Part shown: piece by piece, positions 1 to 7,423 of the stretch | Layout of the letters: every line of letters begins with the position of its first letter | Position numbering within the stretch: position 1 is the stretch's first letter | DNA from: Spirochaetaceae bacterium | GTDB taxonomy: Bacteria; Spirochaetota; Spirochaetia; CADAEX01 | NCBI GenBank assembly: GCA_009780675.1 | Contig: WQZP01000021.1 | Location: 1-36,873, forward strand | DNA length: 36,873 nt | Reading direction: 5' to 3' | Position numbers and translations under genes: made by a program | Notes under the pieces: generated by a model | Told to the model about the DNA's origin: nothing | Databases searched by the model: none | The model's input: the letters and a program-made list of their open reading frames with translations, nothing else

Positions 1-182
1 ATACCCATGATTGTGAATAAGTATGGATAAATGTTAATAAGTATTAATAATTATTCAGCAAATTATTTATTATAAGTAAAAGAATTACTTCTCTTTTACA
101 CATATTATATGTACTTATTATTACTATTATTAAAATTTATTAATATAATAATTATAAGAAAGATGAATATATGGAGAAAAAA
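1..182. other. AT-rich segment upstream of dnaN, candidate part of oriC
   Basis: No gene is visible. On the - strand reading, 12-20 is a perfect match to the DnaA box TTATNCACA (here TTATTCACA, seen on + as TGTGAATAA). It is followed at exact 10-bp intervals by near matches at 22-30 (TATGGATAA), 32-40 (TGTTAATAA) and 42-50 (TATTAATAA). A partial box in the other orientation lies at 51-59. The remainder to 170 is extremely A+T-rich, as in an unwinding element, and includes a run of TTA/CTA triplets at 112-132. The region between dnaA and dnaN is a common oriC site. dnaA itself is not in the window, so the assignment is inference. Confidence 0.5.
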
Positions 183-1283
183 ATGAAATTCAGATGCAAT
201 AAAAATTCCATTCTAAATGAAATATCAATCACACAAGATATTATTTCTTCAAAAAATACATTATCTATTCTTTCAAATGTTCTTCTTGAAGCAAATAATA
301 ATCTTCTTACAATAAAAGCAACAGATCTTAAAATAGGATTTGAAACGCAAATACCAGTATCTGTAGAAGAATCAGGAATAACTACTGTTTTTTGTGATAA
401 ATTGCTGGGAATTTTAAGAACAATGCCGGAAGGAGATATAAGCTTTTCTGTAGAAAAACAAAAACTTATTATAAGTTCGGAAAATAATAATATTATTTTT
501 CAGCTTAAAGTTATTGATGCTGAAAAATTTCCTTCTCTTAAAAGTATTTCTGATAATAATTATTTTACTGTTCCCCAGAAAGATTTTATTGAAATGATTA
601 CTCAAACAAGTTTTGCTGTCTCGGATGATGAAACAAGATACTTTATGAATGGAGTTTTTTTGGAAAAGAAAGAAAATAGCTTTGTAATGGTAGCAACAGA
701 TGGAAGAAGGCTTTCTTTTATAAAAAAAGAACTGGATTCTATTCCAGAAAACATGGAAAGTAGTATAATTCCTGTAAAAGTTCTTGGTCTTATAAAAAAG
801 CTTGCAGCAGGGGAAGGGGAATTTCTTGTAGCTATTTCCGATAAAACTTTTTTTATAAAATTTGATAACAATAAAATATATTCAAACCTTATTGAGGGGC
901 AATTTCCTAACTATCAACGGGTAATACCAGAAAAACAGGAACAAGTAGCAGTTATTTCCAAAGAAGAATTTCTTTCTGCTTTAAGAAGAGTTTCAGTTCT
1001 TGTTGAACAAAAGTCAAAAAGGGTCTTAATGAGATTTTATGATGGAAGCGCTGATATATATACAGAAGAAACAGAGATAGGAACAGCTAAGGAAACACTT
1101 TCATGCGAATATTCAGGCCCTGATTTTACGATGGTAATAAATTATGTTTACCTTCAAGAACCAATAAAAGTTATGGAAGAGGAAGATGTTTCTTTTAAAT
1201 TTACAGATCCCTCAAAAGCATTAACAATATCTTCTGTTCCTGAGCATGACTATTTTCATATTGTTATGCCAATGCAGGTTTAG
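183..1283 (+). CDS. dnaN: DNA polymerase III beta subunit (sliding clamp)
   Basis: This is the ring-shaped processivity clamp that tethers the replicative polymerase to DNA. The 366-residue length and three-domain architecture fit DnaN. Recognisable stretches are KNTLSILSNVLLEA near the N-terminus, VATDGRRLSF in the middle domain, EGQFPNYQRVIP, and the C-terminal HIVMPMQV that closes the protein-binding pocket. I chose ATG 183 because GGAG at 173-176 sits 6 nt upstream of it. The in-frame ATG at 171 would add MEKK and has no good ribosome binding site. The gene lies directly downstream of the putative origin and 24 nt ahead of recF, the usual replication-gene order. Confidence 0.97.
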   Translation: MKFRCNKNSILNEISITQDIISSKNTLSILSNVLLEANNNLLTIKATDLKIGFETQIPVSVEESGITTVFCDKLLGILRTMPEGDISFSVEKQKLIISSENNNIIFQLKVIDAEKFPSLKSISDNNYFTVPQKDFIEMITQTSFAVSDDETRYFMNGVFLEKKENSFVMVATDGRRLSFIKKELDSIPENMESSIIPVKVLGLIKKLAAGEGEFLVAISDKTFFIKFDNNKIYSNLIEGQFPNYQRVIPEKQEQVAVISKEEFLSALRRVSVLVEQKSKRVLMRFYDGSADIYTEETEIGTAKETLSCEYSGPDFTMVINYVYLQEPIKVMEEEDVSFKFTDPSKALTISSVPEHDYFHIVMPMQV

Positions 1284-1307
1284 GATAATTTAAAAGCAGG
1301 AAGTTTA

Positions 1308-2438
1308 TTGAGTTTTTTTTCTGTAAGTACATATAATTTTCGTAATCTGGAAAACACGCAGGTAAATACAAACGCGAAAAACATATTTCTCGTTGGAGAA
1401 AATGGGCACGGAAAGACAAATTTTCTTGAAGCAGTATATGTTTTATGTTTTGGTAATTCATTTAGGACAAAAATAGATTCTCTTTTTATAAAAGAAGAAG
1501 AAAAAGAGATGTCTGTAAAAGGTATCTATACTGAAAAAAAAGACAGCAACACTGATGTTACACCCAGCGCTAACCATGAATGGCAGCCAGAGCAGAATGG
1601 AATTAAAAACAGCATCCTGCTATCAATAGTTAAGGGAAAAAAAACAATTATCCTCAATGAAAAAAAAGTTAGGGATAGAAAAGAAATAATATATAATATC
1701 CCATGTGTTGTTTTTTCACATGATGACATCTATTTTGTAAACGGAACCCCGGAAAGAAGAAGGACATTTTTTAACCAGACAATAAGCCTTTTTGACTGTA
1801 ATTATCTTGATAATCTAAGACAATATGAAAGGATATTAAAAAACAGAAATGCTGTTCTAAAAAGTAATGATAAAGAAATAATATCAGTTTTAGACATACA
1901 ACTAGCAGAAAAAGGGATGGAGCTAATAAGAATAAGAGAAAAAATAACAGAAGAGTTTAATGAAACATTTTCCTCTGTTTTTTCAAAAGTATCAGCAATT
2001 GATTCAAAAATAAAAATACTATACAAACCATCCTGGGGTTTTGAATCAGATATTGAAAAAATAAAAAAAACACTTTCATCAAAAATAGAAGTAGAAACAG
2101 CGCTGGGAACAACCCTTTCAGGACCGCATAGAGACAGGTTTTATTATTATATGAATAAAAAAGATTTTATAAGGATCGCATCAACAGGTCAGACCAGATT
2201 GATATCTCTTGCATTAAAAGCAGCACAAGCAGAATTTTACAAAGAAAAAACCGGGAAAAAGCCTTTGATTCTTATGGATGATGCCCTTCTTGAGCTGGAT
2301 AATCCCAAAAAAATAAGATTTATAGAATCATTTCCTGAATATGAACAGGCATTTTTTACTTTTCTGCCAGGAGAGGAAAAAATTATTTCAGAAAAAGAAG
2401 GGTTATTTTATACAGTAAATAATGGCATTATTCGCTGA
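1308..2438 (+). CDS. recF: DNA replication and repair protein RecF
   Basis: SMC-like ATPase that acts with RecO/RecR to load RecA at gapped DNA and stalled forks. Walker A is GENGHGKTN at residues 30-38, the ABC-type signature LSGPHRDRF is near residue 270, and a Walker B-like LILMDDALLELD is near residue 320. At 376 residues it has normal length. The start is a TTG with AGGAAG at 1298-1303, 4 nt upstream. Residues about 72-100 (around DSNTDVTPSANHEWQPEQ) are polar and look like an insertion between two N-lobe strands that are normally joined by a short turn. The gene is probably cotranscribed with dnaN. Confidence 0.96.
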   Translation: MSFFSVSTYNFRNLENTQVNTNAKNIFLVGENGHGKTNFLEAVYVLCFGNSFRTKIDSLFIKEEEKEMSVKGIYTEKKDSNTDVTPSANHEWQPEQNGIKNSILLSIVKGKKTIILNEKKVRDRKEIIYNIPCVVFSHDDIYFVNGTPERRRTFFNQTISLFDCNYLDNLRQYERILKNRNAVLKSNDKEIISVLDIQLAEKGMELIRIREKITEEFNETFSSVFSKVSAIDSKIKILYKPSWGFESDIEKIKKTLSSKIEVETALGTTLSGPHRDRFYYYMNKKDFIRIASTGQTRLISLALKAAQAEFYKEKTGKKPLILMDDALLELDNPKKIRFIESFPEYEQAFFTFLPGEEKIISEKEGLFYTVNNGIIR

Positions 2439-2521
2439 CGAAGTGAGAGACGCGTGCAAGTTTGCTTGCGCATGACCGAACGAGGAGGTCGAACAAAGTG
2501 TATACACTTTGTTAGGGAAAG
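2439..2521. repeat. G+C-richer element with three successive inverted repeats
   Basis: This short spacer is clearly richer in G+C than its surroundings. It contains a stem of arms 2454-2460 and 2465-2471 (GTGCAAG/CTTGCGC, loop TTTG), a GACC/GGTC pair (2474-2477 and 2487-2490), and a perfect 22-bp palindrome at 2492-2513 with half-site AACAAAGTGTA. No T-run follows, so it does not look like an intrinsic terminator. A dispersed REP-like repeat or an RNA processing site is possible. I found no second copy in this window. Confidence 0.5.
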
Positions 2522-2806
2522 ATGAAAAAAGTAGGCGATTTTCTAAAAGATTTTCTTGATAATTTAGGAATACCATCAGAAAAAACAGAAACTATTTATT
2601 CCTGCTGGGGCGAAATAGCAGGGAAAGAGATAGCAGATAATTCAAGAGTTATTGATATAAAAAATGGGATAATTTTTGTGGAAACAGACCATTCAGGATG
2701 GATTCAGATAATAAATTTAAAAAAAGAACATATACTAAGAAAAATAAACGAGAAATTTCCAGAAAAAGAGATAAGAGAAATAAAAGTTATTCTAAAAAGA
2801 GTCTAA
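2522..2806 (+). CDS. dciA: DUF721 family protein, DciA-like helicase-loading factor
   Basis: This is a 94-residue DUF721 protein. The family pattern is visible: a W followed by AGKEIADNSRV (residues about 29-43), then IKNGIIFVETDHSGWIQ (about 46-62) and the leucine/lysine-rich helix LKKEHILRKINEKFP. DciA proteins of this family help load the DnaB helicase in bacteria lacking DnaC/DnaI, which suits its position beside dnaN and recF. GGGAAAG lies just upstream of the ATG. The C-terminal half is short compared with proteobacterial DciA, so the loader role rests on family and context. Confidence 0.8.
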   Translation: MKKVGDFLKDFLDNLGIPSEKTETIYSCWGEIAGKEIADNSRVIDIKNGIIFVETDHSGWIQIINLKKEHILRKINEKFPEKEIREIKVILKRV

Positions 2807-2966
2807 ATTAGCCTGCTTGCTGAATTGACACCATTTATATAATAAATTATTATAAATTTCTTAAAACCTCTTTTATATAGATTATAGTTCAATTTATAGA
2901 AAAGGATAAATTAATATAAAGATAAAACTCTAACTTAGGTTAGAAACAATATAAGGAGTTTCTTCA
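2807..2966 (+). promoter_or_regulatory. rpmH promoter and leader hairpin
   Basis: A sigma-70-type promoter is readable: TTGACA at 2825-2830, a 17-bp spacer, and TATTAT at 2848-2853. The leader then carries a 6-bp perfect hairpin with a 4-nt loop at 2929-2944 (TCTAAC-TTAG-GTTAGA), ending about 10 nt before the ribosome binding site AAGGAG at 2953-2958. The strong -35 fits a highly expressed ribosomal-protein operon. The function of the hairpin is unknown. Confidence 0.55.
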
Positions 2967-3122
2967 ATGAAAAGGACTTATCAGCCAAGCAAGGTAAAAA
3001 GAAACAGAAAATTCGGATTCAGAGCCAGAATGAAGACAGTTGGTGGAAGGCTTGTCTTAATGAGAAGAAGGCAAAAAGGAAGAAAGAAACTATCAATATC
3101 TGATGAGAAAAAACCTTACTAA
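2967..3122 (+). CDS. rpmH: 50S ribosomal protein L34
   Basis: A 51-residue, very basic protein starting [20 protein letters not shown], with the L34 hallmark [21 protein letters not shown]34 binds 23S rRNA in the large ribosomal subunit. It has a good ribosome binding site (AAGGAG, 8 nt before the ATG). Compared with many L34 proteins it has a slightly longer C-terminal tail (SISDEKKPY). That tail overlaps the start of rnpA by 20 nt, suggesting coupled translation. Confidence 0.97.
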   Translation: MKRTYQPSKVKRNRKFGFRARMKTVGGRLVLMRRRQKGRKKLSISDEKKPY

Positions 3123-3462
3123 AAAGGAAAGGATGAAAAAAAAGGATATTTCAAAAGTTTTTGAAGTATCGGAAAGTATAAAAATATCCTGTATAAGATT
3201 ATTGTATTATAAAAACAGGATTACCTGGAACAGAATAGCTGTTGTATTAAGGAAAGGGTACGGGAATTCTGTAGAGAGAAACTGGGCAAGAAGAGTTATA
3301 AAAGAAGTGTATAGGGAAGTAAAAAACAGTTTACCTTGTGGGTATGACTTTATATTTCTATTGACTGATAAAATAGCCGATTACAAGACTGCTAAAATGA
3401 TTATGGTTTCTCTTTTTAAGCGGGCAGGGCTTATGGATGTGGCTGAGAAATTTATTAAATAA
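3103..3462 (+). CDS. rnpA: Ribonuclease P protein component
   Basis: Protein subunit of RNase P, which helps the RNA subunit trim the 5' leader of pre-tRNAs. At 119 residues it is normal in length. The N-terminal [17 protein letters not shown] and the RNA-binding helix [17 protein letters not shown] (residues about 62-78, the RNR-like motif) are characteristic; a W replaces the usual second R of the RNR triplet. I keep ATG 3103 because the LTKKER segment is family-typical, although an internal ATG exists at 3133. The gene overlaps rpmH by 20 nt and yidD by 26 nt. Confidence 0.93.
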   Translation: MRKNLTKKERMKKKDISKVFEVSESIKISCIRLLYYKNRITWNRIAVVLRKGYGNSVERNWARRVIKEVYREVKNSLPCGYDFIFLLTDKIADYKTAKMIMVSLFKRAGLMDVAEKFIK

Positions 3463-3664
3463 TATACTTATAGTTTTGGTTATTATATATAAAAAACTTA
3501 TCTCCCCATTACTCCCGCCTGCCTGTATTTATTATCCAAGTTGCTCAACATATGCAGTTGAGGCGCTGAAAAAACATGGCCCTCTTAAAGGCAGCTTCCT
3601 TTCCATAAAAAGAATTTTAAGGTGTCACCCTTTTTGCAATGGTGGGTATGACCCTGTCCCATAA
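3437..3664 (+). CDS. yidD: Membrane protein insertion efficiency factor YidD
   Basis: A 75-residue protein with an N-terminal hydrophobic or amphipathic helix (residues about 5-18) followed by the YidD/DUF37 signature: [27 protein letters not shown], and [14 protein letters not shown] at the C-terminus. The conserved cysteines are present. YidD is a small membrane-associated protein that supports YidC/Sec-dependent insertion. It lies between rnpA and yidC as in many bacteria. Two nearby ATGs exist (3433 and 3437), but only 3437 is in frame. Confidence 0.95.
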   Translation: MWLRNLLNNILIVLVIIYKKLISPLLPPACIYYPSCSTYAVEALKKHGPLKGSFLSIKRILRCHPFCNGGYDPVP

Positions 3665-3679
3665 TGTGAGGAGATAAGT

Positions 3680-5434
3680 ATGTTGGATAGAAATACTATA
3701 TATGCGCTAATTTTGTCAGTTCTTGTTATTTCTGGAGGGTTTTATATTCAACAAAGACTCTTTCCATCACCTGAAAGAGCAGCCGCCGCAGGTATTGTAG
3801 ATGCTGGAAGAATAGAAATGGAACCAGCTGTTACACCAATGATTACACCATCAGAAGCTACTGACCCATTGTCTGCTATAACAGACAGAGCAGTAGATTT
3901 CGACTATTATAGAGAAATATTTTTTGAAACAGAAGTTTTTGACATAGTATTTTCCAATCGTGGTGGAACAATAAAATCAATAAGACTTAAAGAGCATTTA
4001 GATGGCGGTGAAATGCTTGAAATGCTTAATAAAAATACTGCGTCTTTAACAGCATTTAATCTCTATATGGGAGATTTTAATGCGCCTCCTTTAAATATAT
4101 ATTTTGATTCCAGAGTATTCAGCCAAGGTGACAGCAGGATTGTTGAATTCACAAAAGATGTAGATCTTCCTCCCAGAATGGGATTTGGCGAAACCACCCC
4201 GCTTACAATAACAAAAAGGTATGTTTTTAAACCATTTGATTATCTAATGGAATTGCAGGTACAGATAACAAACAGAAATAATTTTCCAATTCCACTGAAT
4301 AGTGATGGCTTTGCTTACACACTTGGTTTTGGTCCTCAAATAGGGCCTACATTCGAGAGACTGGACAGGCTCGGAGAATTTCGAAGATTTACTGTACTTG
4401 CGGATGGAAGAAGAAGAAATGTCAGAATGCCAAGAGGCAGGGGAGAAGTTGAACTTACTGAAAGGATAAGCTGGGCAGCTATTTCTGGAAGATATTTTAC
4501 ACTGATAGGAATCCCAGATGCCACATCATATACAACAGTTCTTTCAAACAGCTCTGTAGATGGCTTTGAAGAAGGCGCAAGACTTTTCTTTTCCCGACCA
4601 GTAATAGGAAGCTCTAATAGTTTAGATATTTTTAGATTTTATATTGGCCCTAAAAGTCCAGAGCATCTTAGAGCATATAATTATCCAGATAGAAATGGCT
4701 TTAGAATGGCAGGGCTAGATCTTGACCGGGCTCTTGATTCAAGATATATGCTTGGATGGCTTCAGGACATACTTAAAGCTTTATTAAACATTTTTTATGG
4801 TATGATCCCAAACTATGGAATAGCCATAATTCTGCTTACACTGGTTATAAGAATTTTACTAATTCCTCTTACCCATAAAAGTTATATAGCATCAACAAGA
4901 ATGGCAGGGCTTTCTCCTAAAATGAATGAAATCAGGGAGAAATATAAACACAATCCACAAAAAATGAATCAAGAAATGGGGGCTTTATATAAAAAATCAG
5001 GAGTAAACCCTTTAGGCGGATGTCTTCCTTTATTGCTTCAGATGCCTATTTTCTTTGCGCTGTATGGGCTTTTAAGTAGTCATTTTGAGTTGCGCGGCGC
5101 TGGCTTTATTAGCCCATGGATAACAGACCTTTCTGTAGCAGATTCTATTTTTAATTTTGCGCCAGGATCTGTTCCGATTTTCGGAAGCGATATAAGGTTG
5201 CTTCCTATTCTTATGGTTTTTTCACAAATTTTTTCAACAAAACTTATGCAAGCTCCGGGAGCAGCAAATAATCCTCAAATGAAGATGATGACATATATGT
5301 TGCCACTTATATTTCTTTTCTTCCTTTATGACGCGCCATCAGGACTTTTGCTTTACTGGACAGCGTCAAACGTGTTGGGTATTGCTCAACAAGTTATTGT
5401 AAATAGAATTATGAAAAAGAAAAAATCTGCATGA
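3680..5434 (+). CDS. yidC: Membrane protein insertase YidC/Oxa1
   Basis: Inner-membrane insertase that acts alone or with SecYEG. The protein has 584 residues: an N-terminal membrane anchor (about 7-24), a large periplasmic domain (about 40-345), and the C-terminal catalytic bundle. The bundle includes the TM segment containing the conserved arginine (VIRILLIPLTHKSY), the cytoplasmic loop LSPKMNEIREKYKHNPQKM, NPLGGCLPLLLQMPIFFALY, and a last TM ending LLLYWTASNVLGIAQQ. The long periplasmic domain shows the Gram-negative/spirochaete type rather than the short Gram-positive form. AGGAG lies about 7 nt upstream of the start. jag follows almost immediately. Confidence 0.97.
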   Translation: MLDRNTIYALILSVLVISGGFYIQQRLFPSPERAAAAGIVDAGRIEMEPAVTPMITPSEATDPLSAITDRAVDFDYYREIFFETEVFDIVFSNRGGTIKSIRLKEHLDGGEMLEMLNKNTASLTAFNLYMGDFNAPPLNIYFDSRVFSQGDSRIVEFTKDVDLPPRMGFGETTPLTITKRYVFKPFDYLMELQVQITNRNNFPIPLNSDGFAYTLGFGPQIGPTFERLDRLGEFRRFTVLADGRRRNVRMPRGRGEVELTERISWAAISGRYFTLIGIPDATSYTTVLSNSSVDGFEEGARLFFSRPVIGSSNSLDIFRFYIGPKSPEHLRAYNYPDRNGFRMAGLDLDRALDSRYMLGWLQDILKALLNIFYGMIPNYGIAIILLTLVIRILLIPLTHKSYIASTRMAGLSPKMNEIREKYKHNPQKMNQEMGALYKKSGVNPLGGCLPLLLQMPIFFALYGLLSSHFELRGAGFISPWITDLSVADSIFNFAPGSVPIFGSDIRLLPILMVFSQIFSTKLMQAPGAANNPQMKMMTYMLPLIFLFFLYDAPSGLLLYWTASNVLGIAQQVIVNRIMKKKKSA

Positions 5435-5453
5435 TATGCAAGGAGATATTAGT

Positions 5454-6119
5454 ATGGAAATGGAATTTGAAGGGAAAACAGAAAAAGAAGCTATAGAAAA
5501 AGCTAGAACAGAGCTGGGGCTGGAAAGAGATGAATTTGATGTTGAAATTATCGAGACATCAAAAAAAGGGATATTTTTTAAAAAGGGAAATGTAAGAATA
5601 AAAGTTCATCTTATTAACGAGAGTCAGCCAGGTGAAGCAAAAAGATATGAACCAGAAACAGAATGTGAAAAAGAGACAAAAAAGTTCCTTGAAATTCTTT
5701 TGGAAAAAATGGGGCTTCCTGGAAAAGTTTCTATTTCTTTCAGGGAAGATAACAAAATAGGTTTGACAATAGAATCTGAATATTCAGGTATTCTTATAGG
5801 CAAAAAAGGGAAAAACCTGGATGCAGTGCAACTTTTATTAAATGTTTTTGCCGGAAGGTTTGAGGGTTCTCCCAGAATCATTATAGATGCAGAGAATTAC
5901 AGAGTAAGAAAAGAAGAAAGCCTTGTAAGGCTTGCTATAAAATCCGCAGAGCAGGTTAGAAAAAACAGAAGATCAAAACTCCTTGAGCCAATGAACCCTT
6001 TTGAAAGAAGAGTTGTTCATACTGCTCTTAATGGCATGGAAGATATTGCAACAAAAAGCGATGGAGAAGGCCTTTTCAAGCAGGTTAGAATTATTTATAG
6101 GGAAAAATCAGGGCTGTAG
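5454..6119 (+). CDS. jag: Jag/KhpB family RNA-binding protein (Jag-N, KH, R3H)
   Basis: Three domains are visible in order: the Jag N-terminal domain (EFEGKTEKEAIEKARTELGL then EIIETSKKGIFF), a KH domain with the GILIGKKGKNLDAVQLLL core, and a C-terminal R3H domain (ERRVVHTALNG). Jag/KhpB binds RNA, often with KhpA, and is usually encoded beside yidC. I prefer ATG 5454 because AGGAGA (5441-5446) is 7 nt before it. The upstream ATG at 5436 would add MQGDIS and would have only yidC coding sequence as leader. Length is about 221 residues. Confidence 0.93.
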   Translation: MEMEFEGKTEKEAIEKARTELGLERDEFDVEIIETSKKGIFFKKGNVRIKVHLINESQPGEAKRYEPETECEKETKKFLEILLEKMGLPGKVSISFREDNKIGLTIESEYSGILIGKKGKNLDAVQLLLNVFAGRFEGSPRIIIDAENYRVRKEESLVRLAIKSAEQVRKNRRSKLLEPMNPFERRVVHTALNGMEDIATKSDGEGLFKQVRIIYREKSGL

Positions 6120-6175
6120 TCTACTTTGAGGCTGGTGTTTTTCATGAAATTAACAGGCTTTAGGGCAGGTATTGA

Positions 6176-7261
6176 TTAAAAAGAGGTCTTTTTTCTTGCT
6201 TTATTTTTGTAGTGTAAAACAAGAAAAAGAGAAGTAAAAACAGCCCAGGTAGTTATAAAAACCATAAAACCAGAATCAAGTTTTCTGTTTTCAAGAAAAG
6301 CGTATAAAAATCCTGTAAGCCCTGCAAAAATGGAAAAAAGATATATAACAAAAAGGATTTTTTTCTGGGATAATCCAAAATCAATAAGCTTGTGATGAAC
6401 ATGCTCCCTATCCGACGATGCTATTGAAAGCTTTCTCCGCCTTCTTCTTAAAATTGCGGCAATCATATCCAGTACAGGTATTATCAAAACAATAAGGGGC
6501 ATAAATATTGTCTGGGACGATCCACCCCCTATATTATTTATTAGCGGAATTACAGCAAGACAAAATCCAAGCAAAAGGCTTCCGGAATCTCCCATAAATA
6601 TTTTTGCAGGGGGAAAATTAAACACCAGAAAACCTAGAATAGTGCCAAAAAGAATAAAAGAGAGGCTTGCAGCTGTATAATTTTGTGTTATAAGGAAAAT
6701 TATGCCATAAAAAAAAGATGCTATTAATGCAATACCACCTGCAAGACCGTCCATCCCATCCATCAGATTAATGGCATTGCAGAGGCTTATTATCCAGAAA
6801 ACAGTTATAACATGAGAAAAAAGACCAAGCGGAATATCCTGAGCCAGAAAAGGAATGTAAAAAAATTCAAAGTTAAAACCGCCAAAAGAAACAATCAATG
6901 CAGCAGTAAGTTGTATAAGAAGTTTATGCCATGCTCTTATGCTGACGAAATCATCAGCAACGCCTAAGATGGTAATAATGAGAAATCCTGCTGCCAGAAA
7001 AAGATAATGATATCTTGATATAGTATTGAGATCGAAATCAGTAAATTTGCAGATTACGACAAATAAAAAAACAGTTAACAAAAACGAGATAAATATACCA
7101 ACCCCGCCAATTCTCGGCATATTGCCAGAATGAATTTTTCTGTCATTTGTGATGTCATACCATCTTTTTTTATGGGACAAAGATATTAAAAAAGGGGTTG
7201 CCACCAAATTTATAATTAAAGCAACTATGCATATTAATAATAGAAAAATAATATTGTTCAT
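6176..7261 (-). CDS. wecA: WecA/TagO-type undecaprenyl-phosphate sugar-1-phosphate transferase
   Basis: Polytopic membrane enzyme of the MraY/WecA family that moves a sugar-1-phosphate (often GlcNAc-1-P) from a UDP-sugar to the polyprenyl-phosphate carrier, starting lipid-linked glycan assembly. Visible motifs are MPRIGGVGI (48-56), LGVADDF with D103/D104, NAINLMDGMDGLAGG (162-176), KIFMGDSGSLLLGF and the C-terminal REHVHHKL. About ten TM segments fit the 361 residues. The HVHHKL form and the lack of MraY-specific sequence favour WecA/TagO over MraY. It is convergent with jag and divergent from ahcY, and could prime the glycan locus downstream. The exact sugar is not readable. Confidence 0.88.
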   Translation of the reverse strand: MNNIIFLLLICIVALIINLVATPFLISLSHKKRWYDITNDRKIHSGNMPRIGGVGIFISFLLTVFLFVVICKFTDFDLNTISRYHYLFLAAGFLIITILGVADDFVSIRAWHKLLIQLTAALIVSFGGFNFEFFYIPFLAQDIPLGLFSHVITVFWIISLCNAINLMDGMDGLAGGIALIASFFYGIIFLITQNYTAASLSFILFGTILGFLVFNFPPAKIFMGDSGSLLLGFCLAVIPLINNIGGGSSQTIFMPLIVLIIPVLDMIAAILRRRRRKLSIASSDREHVHHKLIDFGLSQKKILFVIYLFSIFAGLTGFLYAFLENRKLDSGFMVFITTWAVFTSLFLVLHYKNKARKKTSF

Positions 7262-7423
7262 GTTAGATTATTAATTTATCATCAAAATATTAAATAAGCA
7301 ACAACCTCACCCTAATAAGGAAAGGTAGGTGCTGGTCCCGATAAAAATGTATTGTATGCTGGTGTGCTACGCAAATCAGCAGGTAAAAAAAGAGCTTTTA
7401 AATAAATTCTTGGAGTGATAATT
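7262..7423 (+). promoter_or_regulatory. Divergent wecA/ahcY intergenic region with a possibly structured ahcY leader
   Basis: A weak promoter for ahcY may be TTGTTC (about 7256) with a 17-bp spacer and TATCAT. The leader then contains a stem ACCTCACC (7304-7311) with GGTAGGT (7324-7330), allowing one bulge. It also has two copies of TGCTGGT (7330-7336 and 7357-7363), either of which can pair with ATCAGCA (7375-7381). Mutually exclusive hairpins are therefore possible. GGAG at 7412-7415 is the ribosome binding site. I do not recognise a known SAM or SAH riboswitch consensus. Structure and function are inference. Confidence 0.35.

Noticed and set aside
2492-2513. Intrinsic terminator after recF
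   Set aside because: The palindrome has no loop and no following T-run, so it does not fit an intrinsic terminator.
6120-6175. Bidirectional terminator between jag and the WecA-type gene
   Set aside because: No hairpin followed by a T-run could be built from this short spacer on either strand.
7300-7423. Known SAM or SAH riboswitch ahead of ahcY
   Set aside because: The conserved cores of these classes, as far as I recall them, are not present; only a generic candidate structure is reported.
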